From positions 496,001 through 560,000 of the forward strand of contig NZ_JARXOW010000001.1 in the NCBI RefSeq assembly GCF_030182585.1: 64,000 nucleotides of DNA, in the 5' to 3' direction. Below, piece after piece: positions 1 to 8,568 of this stretch (position 1 is its first letter; each line of letters opens with the position of its first letter). The position numbers were made by a program, and so were the translations under genes. The notes under the pieces were generated by a model. That model saw only the letters and a list, made by a program, of their open reading frames with translations, did no database searches and had not been told where the DNA came from. Source of the stretch: Pedobacter faecalis. Lineage in GTDB: Bacteria; Bacteroidota; Bacteroidia; Sphingobacteriales; Sphingobacteriaceae.

Positions 1-197
1 CGTGCCGCCTGCGGACAATAAGCACAGTCCTCCGCACATCCGCCAGTCTTAATGGATATCAACGAACTGATCTGCACTTCGTTATAGTCCTGATTTTCGC
101 GATGAATGGTAGCTGCTTCATAAATCAAATCCAGCAGAGGCTTATGATATATAGACGATATCTCATCTTTCGTCCAGTCGTGTTTTGTGGGTTGCAT
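1..197 (-). CDS. bioB: Biotin synthase, N-terminal part
   Basis: Radical SAM enzyme that inserts sulfur into dethiobiotin in the last step of biotin synthesis. Only about 65 codons are in the window and the gene runs off the left edge. The visible part starts MQPTKHDWT and holds the cysteine cluster C-A-E-D-C-A-Y-C (C54, C58, C61) that ligates the radical SAM 4Fe-4S cluster, followed by P-Q-A-A as in BioB. It begins 12 bases after the mgtE stop, so it is probably the last visible member of the WbqC-corA-mgtE transcription unit. The identification rests on the cluster and its context. Confidence 0.9.
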   Translation of the reverse strand, partial: MQPTKHDWTKDEISSIYHKPLLDLIYEAATIHRENQDYNEVQISSLISIKTGGCAEDCAYCPQAA

Positions 198-209
198 ATA
201 AATAATTAG

Positions 210-1559
210 TTAAAGTAAAAGTTTGCTCGCCAAACCAAGCAGCAGCAAAAATCCGAAAACATCTGTAAAAGTTGTAATAATAATTGAAGAAGCAATGGCC
301 GGATCAATCCCAATTCGCTTTAAAAACAAAGGAATGCCCGTACCCGTCACAGCCGCTATCATCAGATTGCCGATCATCGCAAAAAAGATTACCAGGCCGA
401 GCATCGGATTTGCATCGAAATACAATGCGAAAATAAATACGATCAAGCCAGTTACGGCCCCGTTTATTAAACCTACGGTAAACTCCTTCAATACCGCGCG
501 GTAAGCCTGATTGTCCGTTAAATCATAAAGGGAAATCCGCCGTACCGTAACAGCAAGCGCCTGGGTGGCCGCATTCCCGCCCATACCGGCAATAATGGTC
601 ATATAGGCCGATAGCACCGGTATGCGGTTAAGCGTTGGTTCATAATGCCTGATCACGCCGGAAGCAAGAAATGCAGTACCAAGGTTCACAATTAACCAGG
701 GTAAGCGCGACTTCACAGCCTCCACCCAGTTACCCGACAGCTCCTCATCCTCAGAAACCCCGGATATCTTAAGGATATCCTCCGTGTTTTCTTCCTCCAG
801 TACGTCAATCACATCATCAAAAGTTACCCTGCCCAGCAGCTTCATGTCACTGTCAAGCACCGGTATACTCGTGATGTTATATTGCGAAATCAGTCTCGCT
901 ACCTCCTCCTGGTCCGTATCCGGATGCACCCAGGCCACCTCTGCCCTTACAAGTTCCGTGATCTTTACATTGCCCTTGGATCTGATGATATCCTCCAGCG
1001 ACACAACGCCCTGGAAAACATTGGCATCATCTATCACGTACACAGTATAAAACTCCTCAATTTCTTCACTTTGCCGGATGATCTCGTCGATAGCATCCTT
1101 CTTCATCATGTTCACATTAATACGGATAAACTCCGTATTCATCAAACCACCGGCCGTCTCATCGTCGTAGCTCAGCAGGTTCCGGATATGAGAAGCATCA
1201 TCTTCGTCCAGTTCCTCCAGTATCTCCAGTTGTTCGTGCGCTTCCAGTTGAGACAGAATATCCGTCGCATCATCATAATCGAGCTCTTCAACCACCTCGG
1301 CACGCTTTTCCGGATCCATCTGCAACAATAGTTCCTCCGGATGCGCCTCTTCAGTCATTTCCGAAAGCACCTCGGAAGCCGTTTCTACAGGAAGTAAATT
1401 GATAATACGCTGCCTGTCATGGGGCTGCAGACTAGCGAAAAGAATGGCAATCTCCGAGGCATGATATTCAGCCAGAACAGCCGAAAGCTGCTCATCGCTG
1501 GCGCTTAAGGCAGCCTTTATCTTGGAGATATCACGCTTATCCAGTTCAAATGATTGCAC
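210..1559 (-). CDS. mgtE: Magnesium transporter MgtE
   Basis: Inner-membrane Mg2+ channel/transporter of the MgtE family; 449 residues is the usual length. The order is family-typical: an acidic helical N domain (about 1-130, rich in D and E and sensing Mg2+ in known members), two CBS domains (about 135-255, starting near GGLMNTEFI), then about five membrane helices from residue 285 to the end. The G-M-G-G-N-A-A-T-Q segment of the pore domain is present. It lies 25 bases downstream of corA on the same strand, so two unrelated Mg2+ transport families appear to be co-transcribed. Confidence 0.95.
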   Translation of the reverse strand: MQSFELDKRDISKIKAALSASDEQLSAVLAEYHASEIAILFASLQPHDRQRIINLLPVETASEVLSEMTEEAHPEELLLQMDPEKRAEVVEELDYDDATDILSQLEAHEQLEILEELDEDDASHIRNLLSYDDETAGGLMNTEFIRINVNMMKKDAIDEIIRQSEEIEEFYTVYVIDDANVFQGVVSLEDIIRSKGNVKITELVRAEVAWVHPDTDQEEVARLISQYNITSIPVLDSDMKLLGRVTFDDVIDVLEEENTEDILKISGVSEDEELSGNWVEAVKSRLPWLIVNLGTAFLASGVIRHYEPTLNRIPVLSAYMTIIAGMGGNAATQALAVTVRRISLYDLTDNQAYRAVLKEFTVGLINGAVTGLIVFIFALYFDANPMLGLVIFFAMIGNLMIAAVTGTGIPLFLKRIGIDPAIASSIIITTFTDVFGFLLLLGLASKLLL

Positions 1560-1584
1560 GGCACTAAGGTAATAATAATAGCCC

Positions 1585-2706
1585 CTATTTAAACCATCCC
1601 TTTTTCCAGAAATATATAACCTGAACTACCGCAATAAACGCCATTACTGCAATCGTATACACGTAACCGTGGGCCTCATATAATTCCGGCATATTACCCG
1701 GAAGCTCCTTGCCGGTCGCCGGATCTACCCGGGCAAAATTCATCCCGTAAATGCCCGCTATAAAAGTCAGCGGAATAAAGATGGACGAAATAATCGTTAG
1801 CACCTTCATAATCTCGTTCATCCGGTTGCTAATGATCGATAGATACATATCAATATTACTCACCGAGATCTCCTTCAGCGAATCAACAATATCAATAAGC
1901 TGAATACAGTGATCGTAAGCATCCTTCACATAGGTCTTTGTCTGATTCGGGATCCTCGGACTGTCACTGCGTAGAATATCGTTCAATTTGTCGCGCTCCG
2001 GCCAAACCACCCGCCTTATCGAGATCAGGTTGCGCTTAATAGACTGCGTGTCGTACATCACCGAGCGATCCGGATTGGCAAACAAGCGGTCCTCGATAGC
2101 ATCAAGGTCATCGCCCCACTTATTCAAAATCTGAAAATAATGGTCAATAATATTATCCATCAGCGCATACATCAGATAGCTGCTTCCTCCCGTACGTATA
2201 TTTCCTTTGCCAGCCTTCAACCTGGATCTTATAGGATCAAGACAATCCTCATAACTTTCCTGAAAGGTGAATAAAATATGATCGAACAAAATGAACGACA
2301 CCTGAACATTATCTACATCCTCATTTTCGTCGATATACAGCATCCGGCTAATCGCAAAATCATAGCTCTCATACTCTTCAAGCTTCGGACGCTGATAAGT
2401 GCGCGTAATATCCTCAAGAATGAGCTTATTAATATTGAAATTCAGGTTCAGTTCCTCAAACACCGCCTCAGAATCCAGACCCTTCACTTCCACCCAGAAA
2501 TTATAGTTCCGGTCGGTCACACACTCATGCAAGCCCTCAAATCCTGCCAGTTCCGAAATCTCATAATGGTCGGCGTTATACTTATACAGCCTTACAACCG
2601 TCTTTAAAGCGTTCGGATCAATATAAACCAGACCCGGACTGGAACCGGCCTCCGGCAGCGAATATCGCTTACGCTTGTGGTGTTTGCGTCTTGGTTCCTT
2701 TGGCAT
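1585..2706 (-). CDS. corA: Magnesium/cobalt transporter CorA
   Basis: CorA-type divalent cation channel of 373 residues. A long cytosolic domain is followed by two C-terminal membrane helices. The signature Y-G-M-N-F sits at the end of the first helix, as in all CorA proteins, and the protein ends in a short basic tail (WKKGWFK). The N-terminus is strongly basic (PKEPRRKHHKRKRY). It starts 3 bases after the stop of the WbqC-like gene and precedes mgtE by 25 bases, which implies one transcript. Whether it carries Mg2+ or Co2+/Ni2+ cannot be told from the sequence. Confidence 0.95.
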   Translation of the reverse strand: MPKEPRRKHHKRKRYSLPEAGSSPGLVYIDPNALKTVVRLYKYNADHYEISELAGFEGLHECVTDRNYNFWVEVKGLDSEAVFEELNLNFNINKLILEDITRTYQRPKLEEYESYDFAISRMLYIDENEDVDNVQVSFILFDHILFTFQESYEDCLDPIRSRLKAGKGNIRTGGSSYLMYALMDNIIDHYFQILNKWGDDLDAIEDRLFANPDRSVMYDTQSIKRNLISIRRVVWPERDKLNDILRSDSPRIPNQTKTYVKDAYDHCIQLIDIVDSLKEISVSNIDMYLSIISNRMNEIMKVLTIISSIFIPLTFIAGIYGMNFARVDPATGKELPGNMPELYEAHGYVYTIAVMAFIAVVQVIYFWKKGWFK

Positions 2707-2709
2707 AGA

Positions 2710-3321
2710 TTACAGATAAGATTTAGACTGCGGTCCCTGGTTAAACAACAAGTCAACCACACTTAAGTTTGGCAGGAAGCCCTGTCGGTCGTCAAACACC
2801 TGGAAATAAGGCTTGGCAGTAAACCCTAGGCAATCCCTTTTTGGATGAATACGCTCCCTGAAATCCAGTTCGACAGGCAAATCATCTTTGTAGTCGTCCG
2901 TAAAACCGATCTGCATATCCTTCTTCAACTGTTTGAAAACCCATGTCAGCAATTCCAGGTTATAGTCAAACAGGAAAGAATATTCCCGCTCATAAAACTG
3001 TACAAACTCATCCTCATAAAACTCAAAATAGGCCGAGTTCCGGTAGCAACTCGTCAAGCTCTTCCAGTGCAGGCGCTGCCATCTGAAATCATTGCTGATC
3101 CGCACATCCTTTACCTTAGTATGAACCTTGGCACCCTTTATTACCGGAACAATCAAATCAAGCGCCCCATTTGGCGAATAAATCTGCGCCCTGTTCCGGT
3201 AAGTTTGCTTTACAAAATGCTCCTCCCGCTCCAGCAGCAGCTTTGGTTCAAAGGCTTTTAAAGCAGAAAAATAAGCAACCGGCGGAAGATAAAAAAGCGG
3301 GAATATAGCTGAACTTTGCAT
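2710..3321 (-). CDS. WbqC-like family protein
   Basis: 203-residue protein resembling the WbqC family, whose members often sit in surface-polysaccharide loci and whose reaction is not established. Visible features are the opening FPLFYLPPVAYFSAL, a conserved-looking YRNRAQIYSPNGALDLIVPV block near residue 40, and KSLTSCYRNSAYFEFY near 80. I chose the ATG at 3321 because the 31 upstream residues are basic and polar, do not fit the family, and would overlap the promoter of the divergent gene. It heads the corA-mgtE-bioB group. The role in this context is unknown. Confidence 0.75.
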   Translation of the reverse strand: MQSSAIFPLFYLPPVAYFSALKAFEPKLLLEREEHFVKQTYRNRAQIYSPNGALDLIVPVIKGAKVHTKVKDVRISNDFRWQRLHWKSLTSCYRNSAYFEFYEDEFVQFYEREYSFLFDYNLELLTWVFKQLKKDMQIGFTDDYKDDLPVELDFRERIHPKRDCLGFTAKPYFQVFDDRQGFLPNLSVVDLLFNQGPQSKSYL

Positions 3322-3330
3322 CTGATAAAT

Positions 3331-3338
3331 TATGTTTG
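3331..3338 (+). promoter_or_regulatory. -7 element TATGTTTG of the acyltransferase gene
   Basis: Exact match to the Bacteroidetes -7 consensus TAnnTTTG, 21 bases before the ATG at 3360. It argues against the upstream TTG start at 3336, which would overlap the element. No clear -33 TTTG is seen at the preferred spacing. Confidence 0.55.
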
Positions 3339-3359
3339 CATTCTCAATTCGCCAAAATA

Positions 3360-4244
3360 ATGATAAAAAAAGGCTTTTCTTATACAGGCATATTTTTTTT
3401 GAAGCTTTTATCATTACTACCTTTCAGCATACTGTACATCATCTCCGATCTGCTCTTTGCCATACTATACTACATCTTTCGCTATCGCCGTAAGGTTGTA
3501 CAAGAAAATCTTCGTAACTCCTTCCCCGACAAAACTGAGGCTCAATTGGCTGTAATCGAGAAAGCCTACTACCGGCACCTCGCCGATCTCATCATAGAGA
3601 TTGTGAAACTCGACAGCATTACCGAAAAACAAATCCTGGAAAGAGTAAAATTTAAGAACCTCGAAGTCATAACCAACCTGCTTAACGATGGTAAAAGCGT
3701 GCTCGCCTGCACTGCTCATTATAGCAACTGGGAACTGGGCATGATGGCCTTCGGCATTTGCATACCTGCAAAGTCATACGTGATCTATAAGCCGCTTAAC
3801 AATACAGCCTTCGATAAGTGGTTTTATAAGGTCAGAACGCGAACGGGCAACATATTTATCACCATGAGGCAAACCCTTCGGGCGGTTGCTGCCACCAAAA
3901 ATGAAGTAACCGCATTCTGTTTTGCTGGCGATCAAACCCCTATTCGGGAAGAAGCCCGGCATTGGATCAATTTTCTTAACCAGCCTACCGCCGTCATCAC
4001 CGGTATCGAAAAGATCGCATTGCAAACCGGCCGCATACCCATCTATCTCGATATGCAGCGCGTGCGCCGCGGATATTACGAAGTAGAATGTACGCTGATC
4101 CACAAGGAACTTGCCCCTCCCGGGACCACCGAATTTCCAATTACAGCAGCTACCTTTGCGCTGTTAGAAAACATTATACGTAAAAACCCGCCCTTCTGGC
4201 TTTGGAGCCACAGGCGATGGAAACACAAACCAATAGCCGAATGA
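3360..4244 (+). CDS. Lysophospholipid/lipid A acyltransferase family protein
   Basis: LpxL/HtrB-like acyltransferase (294 residues) that would transfer an acyl chain onto a lipid A precursor or related lipid at the inner membrane. It has an N-terminal membrane anchor (about residues 10-40, ending in the basic RYRRKV) and the catalytic H-x4-E motif as H-Y-S-N-W-E near residue 120. Later landmarks are F-A-G-D-Q-T-P and the C-terminal W-S-H-R-R-W-K typical of the family. I prefer the ATG at 3360 over a TTG at 3336 because of the promoter position. Its stop overlaps the next gene's start as ATGA, so the two are translationally coupled. Confidence 0.88.
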   Translation: MIKKGFSYTGIFFLKLLSLLPFSILYIISDLLFAILYYIFRYRRKVVQENLRNSFPDKTEAQLAVIEKAYYRHLADLIIEIVKLDSITEKQILERVKFKNLEVITNLLNDGKSVLACTAHYSNWELGMMAFGICIPAKSYVIYKPLNNTAFDKWFYKVRTRTGNIFITMRQTLRAVAATKNEVTAFCFAGDQTPIREEARHWINFLNQPTAVITGIEKIALQTGRIPIYLDMQRVRRGYYEVECTLIHKELAPPGTTEFPITAATFALLENIIRKNPPFWLWSHRRWKHKPIAE

Positions 4245-5266
4245 TGACAACCCCGAGTGTAGCCGTAGTGATCCTGAACTGGAACGGTCAGAAATTATTG
4301 CAGCAATTTCTGCCAGGCGTCGTCATGTCGCAGTACCCCGATCTGCAGCTTATTGTGGGCGATAATGCCTCTTCCGACGAGTCCGTCGCTTTCATTAAGG
4401 CCAACTATCCCCAAATCCGTATCATTGAAAACGACAGGAACTATGGATTTGCAGAGGGTTACAAAAGAGTGCTCAATCAGGTAGAGGCCGATTATTATGT
4501 GCTGCTCAATTCTGATGTCGAGGTGCCGCCCGACTGGATTCATCCGGTAATCAGATATATGGAACAGGACCCGCTTATGGCGGTCGCCCAGCCTAAAATC
4601 AAATGGCAGGTCAACAAAACCAAGTTCGAATACGCCGGTGCCGCCGGAGGCTATCTCGATCTGCACGGCTTCCCTTTCTGTCGCGGTCGGTTGTTCGACA
4701 CGGTAGAAGCAGATTACGGGCAATATGACCAGGCATCCGAAATCTTCTGGGCAAGTGGTGCCGCTCTTTTCATCAAGAGTCGCTGCTGGAAGGAAGTTGG
4801 CGGTCTCGATCCCGATTTCTTTGCGCATATGGAGGAGATCGACCTGTGCTGGCGACTCAAAAACCTGGGTTATAAGATCGGGTACTGTCCCCATGCAGAA
4901 GTCTATCATGTTGGCGGCGGTACGCTCGACAGCAACAGCCCCTATAAAACCTATTTGAACTTCCGGAACAACCTGGTCATCATGCAAAAAAATCTCCCGC
5001 TAAACGATGCCTGGTCCAGGATATTCATTCGTATGTCGCTCGATTTCGTAGCATGGATACATTTCATGATTCAGGGTAAAGCCGATTTCGCCTTCGCCAT
5101 CAATAAAGCGCACTGGCATTTTTTAACGAGCCTGAATCATAACGCCCGAAAAAGATCGGGCAAACAGATTCCTTTCCAGCAACATGGCGGACAATACCCG
5201 CACAGCATAGTTTATGCATATTTTATCGAAAAGATCAGGTTTTTTAGCCAGTTAAAGTGGTTTTAA
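4241..5266 (+). CDS. Glycosyltransferase family 2
   Basis: GT2 enzyme of 341 residues, of the rhamnosyltransferase-like type that acts on cell-surface glycans. The N-terminal nucleotide-binding start is VAVVILNWNG, the metal site is the N-S-D-V-E segment near residue 100, and A-S-G-A-A-L-F-I plus M-E-E-I-D-L-C-W-R are the acceptor/catalytic landmarks. The start is set at the ATG that forms an ATGA overlap with the upstream acyltransferase stop. The coupling suggests that both act on one lipid or polysaccharide. The donor sugar and acceptor are not determinable. Its 3' end overlaps the convergent aroQ by 15 bases. Confidence 0.88.
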   Translation: MMTTPSVAVVILNWNGQKLLQQFLPGVVMSQYPDLQLIVGDNASSDESVAFIKANYPQIRIIENDRNYGFAEGYKRVLNQVEADYYVLLNSDVEVPPDWIHPVIRYMEQDPLMAVAQPKIKWQVNKTKFEYAGAAGGYLDLHGFPFCRGRLFDTVEADYGQYDQASEIFWASGAALFIKSRCWKEVGGLDPDFFAHMEEIDLCWRLKNLGYKIGYCPHAEVYHVGGGTLDSNSPYKTYLNFRNNLVIMQKNLPLNDAWSRIFIRMSLDFVAWIHFMIQGKADFAFAINKAHWHFLTSLNHNARKRSGKQIPFQQHGGQYPHSIVYAYFIEKIRFFSQLKWF

Positions 5267-5674
5267 CAGACTTTCAATAGCAAGCCGGTAACCATCCAGA
5301 CCAAAGCCTGTCAGCACTCCTTTACAATTTTTTCCCGTCAGCGACACATGCCGGTATTCCTCCCGCGCATAAATATTAGATACATGCACCTCAATCACAG
5401 GTGTATTTATTGCCGCAATCGCATCTGCCAAAGCCACCGAAGTGTGGGTATACCCTCCCGCGTTAATCACGATGCCGTCATAGGTAAAGCCCACTTCGTG
5501 CAACTTATTGATCAATTCACCTTCCACGTTGCTCTGAAAATAGTCAATTTGCATCACCGCGTACATGGCCCGCAACTGCTCCATATACGTTTCGAAACCA
5601 ACGTCGCCATATATGCCCGGTTCACGGACGCCGAGCAGGTTAAGATTGGGACCGTTTATTATTTGTATCTTCAT
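5252..5674 (-). CDS. aroQ: 3-dehydroquinate dehydratase, type II
   Basis: Dodecameric type II enzyme (140 residues) that dehydrates 3-dehydroquinate in the shikimate pathway. The start motif is NGPNLNLLGVREPGIYG with the catalytic Tyr in I-Y-G. The loop N-A-G-G-Y-T-H-T-S and the catalytic histidine segment E-V-H-V-S-N are present. I chose the ATG at 5674 (MKIQ) because a perfect -7 element overlaps the alternative ATG at 5686 and because family members begin at MKI. It is divergent from xerD and convergent with the glycosyltransferase. Confidence 0.95.
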   Translation of the reverse strand: MKIQIINGPNLNLLGVREPGIYGDVGFETYMEQLRAMYAVMQIDYFQSNVEGELINKLHEVGFTYDGIVINAGGYTHTSVALADAIAAINTPVIEVHVSNIYAREEYRHVSLTGKNCKGVLTGFGLDGYRLAIESLLKPL

Positions 5675-5679
5675 TGCCT

Positions 5680-5687
5680 CAAACATA
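5680..5687 (-). promoter_or_regulatory. -7 element TATGTTTG of aroQ
   Basis: TAnnTTTG match read on the minus strand, ending five bases before the chosen aroQ ATG. That spacing would put transcription start at or very near the start codon, so the message may be leaderless. Confidence 0.5.
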
Positions 5688-5722
5688 AACTATAAAACTT
5701 ACAGAATAAAATCTTTTTTGAC

Positions 5723-6622
5723 GTGCAGATCGAAGCCTGTTTGCGACCTTATAAAAATTACCTGCGACTGGAACGCGGCTTGTCGGCCAACTCCATCGAG
5801 GCCTATCTGAGTGATGTACGTAAACTGGATCAGTACCTTCAGTCTGTTTCTAAAACTACTGATATAAAGTTAATTGATATCTACCATCTAAAGGAATTTA
5901 TTACATGGATATCAGAACTCGGGATGCTTGCAAGCAGCCAGGCCAGGGTCATCTCCAGTATCAAATCCTTCTTTTCTTTCCTTGTGCTTGAGCAATTGAT
6001 CATAGAAGATCCAAGTGAAGTCCTCGACGCACCGCGGATACCCCGCAAACTGCCTGACGTCCTCAACGTAGAAGAAATCAATGCACTCATAGCCGCTGTA
6101 GATGCATCTAAACCAGACGGTATGCGCAATAAAGCAATGCTTGAAATACTTTACGGATGTGGGCTGCGAGTATCAGAGCTCGTCAATTTGAAGCTGTCGC
6201 AGATATTTATCGAAGAGGGATTTATTAAGGTACTGGGAAAAGGCAACAAAGAACGTCTCGTACCCATAGGTAGTACAGCCCTTAAAATGCTGATGATATA
6301 TCTTGAGGAAGTGCGTGTTCAGGTTAAAATTATCCCTGGGTATGCCGATTACGCCTTCCTGAGCCGTCGGGGTTCCGGACTCACCCGGGTATTTGTGTTT
6401 AAAGTCATCAAATCCCTGGCTGAAAAAATCGGGCTCAACAAGGCAATCAGTCCGCACACTTTCCGGCATTCCTTTGCTACACACCTTATAGAAGGCGGTG
6501 CCGATCTGCGGGCCATTCAGGAAATGCTCGGACATTCAAGCATCACTACAACGGAAATTTATATGCATCTCGACCGCGATTACCTTCGCTCGGTTGTTAT
6601 GCAGTACCATCCAAGAAGTTAG
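5723..6622 (+). CDS. xerD: Tyrosine recombinase XerD/XerC type
   Basis: Site-specific recombinase of 299 residues that resolves chromosome dimers at dif in known bacteria. It has a SAM-like N-terminal DNA-binding domain (about 1-90) and a catalytic domain with R in G-C-G-L-R-V-S-E, H-x-x-R in H-T-F-R-H-S-F, and the final H and nucleophile in L-G-H-S-S-(x)-Y-M-H. The start is GTG at 5723; no in-frame ATG lies nearby. It stands alone, divergent from aroQ, and its 3' end overlaps prmC by 26 bases. Full length and complete catalytic residues favour the housekeeping enzyme over an integrase. Confidence 0.92.
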   Translation: MQIEACLRPYKNYLRLERGLSANSIEAYLSDVRKLDQYLQSVSKTTDIKLIDIYHLKEFITWISELGMLASSQARVISSIKSFFSFLVLEQLIIEDPSEVLDAPRIPRKLPDVLNVEEINALIAAVDASKPDGMRNKAMLEILYGCGLRVSELVNLKLSQIFIEEGFIKVLGKGNKERLVPIGSTALKMLMIYLEEVRVQVKIIPGYADYAFLSRRGSGLTRVFVFKVIKSLAEKIGLNKAISPHTFRHSFATHLIEGGADLRAIQEMLGHSSITTTEIYMHLDRDYLRSVVMQYHPRS

Positions 6623-7454
6623 CTCTTATCATTCTGTCGTTTCCCTGCATGTCTTGCTTTAGCTCAATGTTTGTAAAGCCTTTGGAAGAAAGCATTTGAA
6701 CAGTTTCGATGCCATACCTGGCGTTGATCTCAAAAAACAGCAGACCACCTATCCTAAGACTAACTTTCGCAAAATCTGCGATCGCCTCATAAAACAACAA
6801 TGGTCGTTCATCCGCAACAAACAAGGCCAGATGCGGCTCAAAGTCCAGTACATTCGCATGCATTTCAGCCTTTTCCGATCCACCAATATACGGGGGATTG
6901 CTTACAATAATGTCGTATTTATCCGCTGTGGAAAACGTTAATATGTCAGCTTGAACAAAATGCACATCCACCTCATTCAAAAGCGCATTATTGCCAGCCA
7001 CCTCAAGTGCCTCTTCAGATATATCGAGTGCAGTTACAACCGCCTCAGGGATAAACTTCTTAAGTGAAACCGCAATGCAACCACTACCCGTGCCTATATC
7101 CAAAATCTGCAATCCTTTACGTGTATTGCACGACCGTATCACCCAGTCGACCAATTCTTCCGTCTCTGGCCGTGGTATAAGCACATTTTTATTCACCCTA
7201 AAAGTAAGTTCGAAAAAGCTCGCCTCGCCCAATACATATTGCAAGGGTTCCCCCGCTTTTAACCGCTCAAGAATTTTAATATAACCCTTATGTGCATCAG
7301 CGCTCAACAAATCATTGTGTGCCATTATAGCCTGCGACCGGCGCATGCCGGTAAGATGTTCAGTCACCAGATAAAACACTGAGCTAATTTCATCCCGATC
7401 ATAGATGTTACTTAACTCATTAGTGAAAAATTGCAATAATTGCTTTAAATTCAT
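6597..7454 (-). CDS. prmC: Peptide chain release factor N5-glutamine methyltransferase
   Basis: PrmC/HemK, an S-adenosylmethionine methyltransferase that modifies the GGQ glutamine of release factors. With the ATG at 7454 (MNLKQLLQFF) it has 285 residues, the normal length. An N-terminal helical domain ends near F-R-V-N-K-N-V-L-I-P-R-P-E-T-E-E, followed by the SAM site L-D-I-G-T-G-S-G and the substrate motif N-P-P-Y-I. The upstream extension to 7610 was dropped because it would run through the promoters and into ribD. It is divergent from ribD with 46 bases between the start codons. Confidence 0.95.
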   Translation of the reverse strand: MNLKQLLQFFTNELSNIYDRDEISSVFYLVTEHLTGMRRSQAIMAHNDLLSADAHKGYIKILERLKAGEPLQYVLGEASFFELTFRVNKNVLIPRPETEELVDWVIRSCNTRKGLQILDIGTGSGCIAVSLKKFIPEAVVTALDISEEALEVAGNNALLNEVDVHFVQADILTFSTADKYDIIVSNPPYIGGSEKAEMHANVLDFEPHLALFVADERPLLFYEAIADFAKVSLRIGGLLFFEINARYGIETVQMLSSKGFTNIELKQDMQGNDRMIRANFLDGTA

Positions 7455-7460
7455 GCGTTG

Positions 7461-7468
7461 CAAAAATA
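7461..7468 (-). promoter_or_regulatory. -7 element TATTTTTG of prmC
   Basis: TAnnTTTG on the minus strand, six bases before the prmC ATG. It sits in the 46-base divergent spacer together with the ribD element. Confidence 0.5.
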
Positions 7469-7487
7469 GTAAATCCAACATTAAACT

Positions 7488-7495
7488 TACTTTTG
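7488..7495 (+). promoter_or_regulatory. -7 element TACTTTTG of ribD
   Basis: TAnnTTTG match ending five bases before the ribD ATG at 7501, giving a predicted leaderless or nearly leaderless start. It supports choosing 7501 over the longer in-frame start at 7405. Confidence 0.5.
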
Positions 7496-7500
7496 CTGAG

Positions 7501-8568
7501 ATGACAAAAGAGCTATACATGCGTCGCTGCCTTGAGCTGGCAGAAATGGGCATCGGAAACGTAAGCCCAAATCCAATGGTAGGCTGTGTTATTGTGCATA
7601 ACGATACCATTATCGGCGAAGGGTATCACGCCAGGTTTGGTGAAGCGCACGCGGAAGTCAACGCCATTAATGATGTCTTCAGGCTGCATGGCGAGCACGC
7701 GCCGCAACTGCTCCGCGAAGCTACGCTGTATGTCAACCTAGAACCCTGCGCGCATCACGGCAAAACACCACCCTGTGCAGACCTGCTCGTAAAGCACCAG
7801 ATCAAAGAAGTCATCATAGGCAATAAAGATCCCTTCGCCGATGTCAACGGCAAAGGTATTGCACGCCTGCGCGATGCAGGTATTGCTGTAGAAACCGGCT
7901 TGCTCGAGCAGGAATGCAGTCAGCTCAACAGGCGCTTCTTCACCAGGATTACGCAGCACCGGCCCTATATTATTTTGAAATGGGCTACAACGGCCAACGG
8001 CTACTTTGCACCAAAAAACACCCTTCAGGAATGGATCAGCGGACCGCTTGCAAAAAAGCTGGTGCATAAGTGGCGTACAGAAGAAGACGCCATACTCATA
8101 GGCAAGCGTACTGCCATGGCCGATAATCCTCTGCTTACCACAAGGGAGTGGACAGGTAAAAATCCTGTGCGGATATTAATCGACCGCCAACTGCAGGTTT
8201 CAACCTCAAGCCATTTATTCAATGACCAGTCTAAAACGCTCATATTAAATGAGGTAAAGACAAAAACTGAGAATAACATATGTTATATCCAGATGGAAGA
8301 CATGCAGAACTATCTGCCCCAGAAGATAGCCTTCCAGCTTTACCTGATGGATATACAGTCAGTTATCATAGAAGGCGGGGCAAACACCCTATGTCAGTTC
8401 ATAAAAGCCGGACTATGGGATGAAGCGCGCGTGTTCACTTCAGCCACATCCTGGCAGGAAGGTGTGCGCTCACCGCAAGTAAACGGATTCATTGCCGAAC
8501 AGCTGGATATCCATAACGACCGGCTTACCATCTATCAAAACCAACTGAATGCTGTACCTTTTCATTAG
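7501..8568 (+). CDS. ribD: Bifunctional riboflavin deaminase/reductase RibD
   Basis: Two-domain enzyme (355 residues) for the second and third steps of riboflavin synthesis. The N-terminal deaminase domain (about 1-145) has the zinc ligands in A-H-A-E-V and P-C-x-H-x-G-K-T-P-P-C. The C-terminal DHFR-like reductase domain starts near P-Y-I-I-L-K-W-A and carries V-I-I-E-G-G-A-N-T near residue 290. No other riboflavin gene is in the window. The downstream transporter gene starts inside its last codons (20-base overlap), so the two are coupled, though a functional tie is not established. Confidence 0.95.
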   Translation: MTKELYMRRCLELAEMGIGNVSPNPMVGCVIVHNDTIIGEGYHARFGEAHAEVNAINDVFRLHGEHAPQLLREATLYVNLEPCAHHGKTPPCADLLVKHQIKEVIIGNKDPFADVNGKGIARLRDAGIAVETGLLEQECSQLNRRFFTRITQHRPYIILKWATTANGYFAPKNTLQEWISGPLAKKLVHKWRTEEDAILIGKRTAMADNPLLTTREWTGKNPVRILIDRQLQVSTSSHLFNDQSKTLILNEVKTKTENNICYIQMEDMQNYLPQKIAFQLYLMDIQSVIIEGGANTLCQFIKAGLWDEARVFTSATSWQEGVRSPQVNGFIAEQLDIHNDRLTIYQNQLNAVPFH

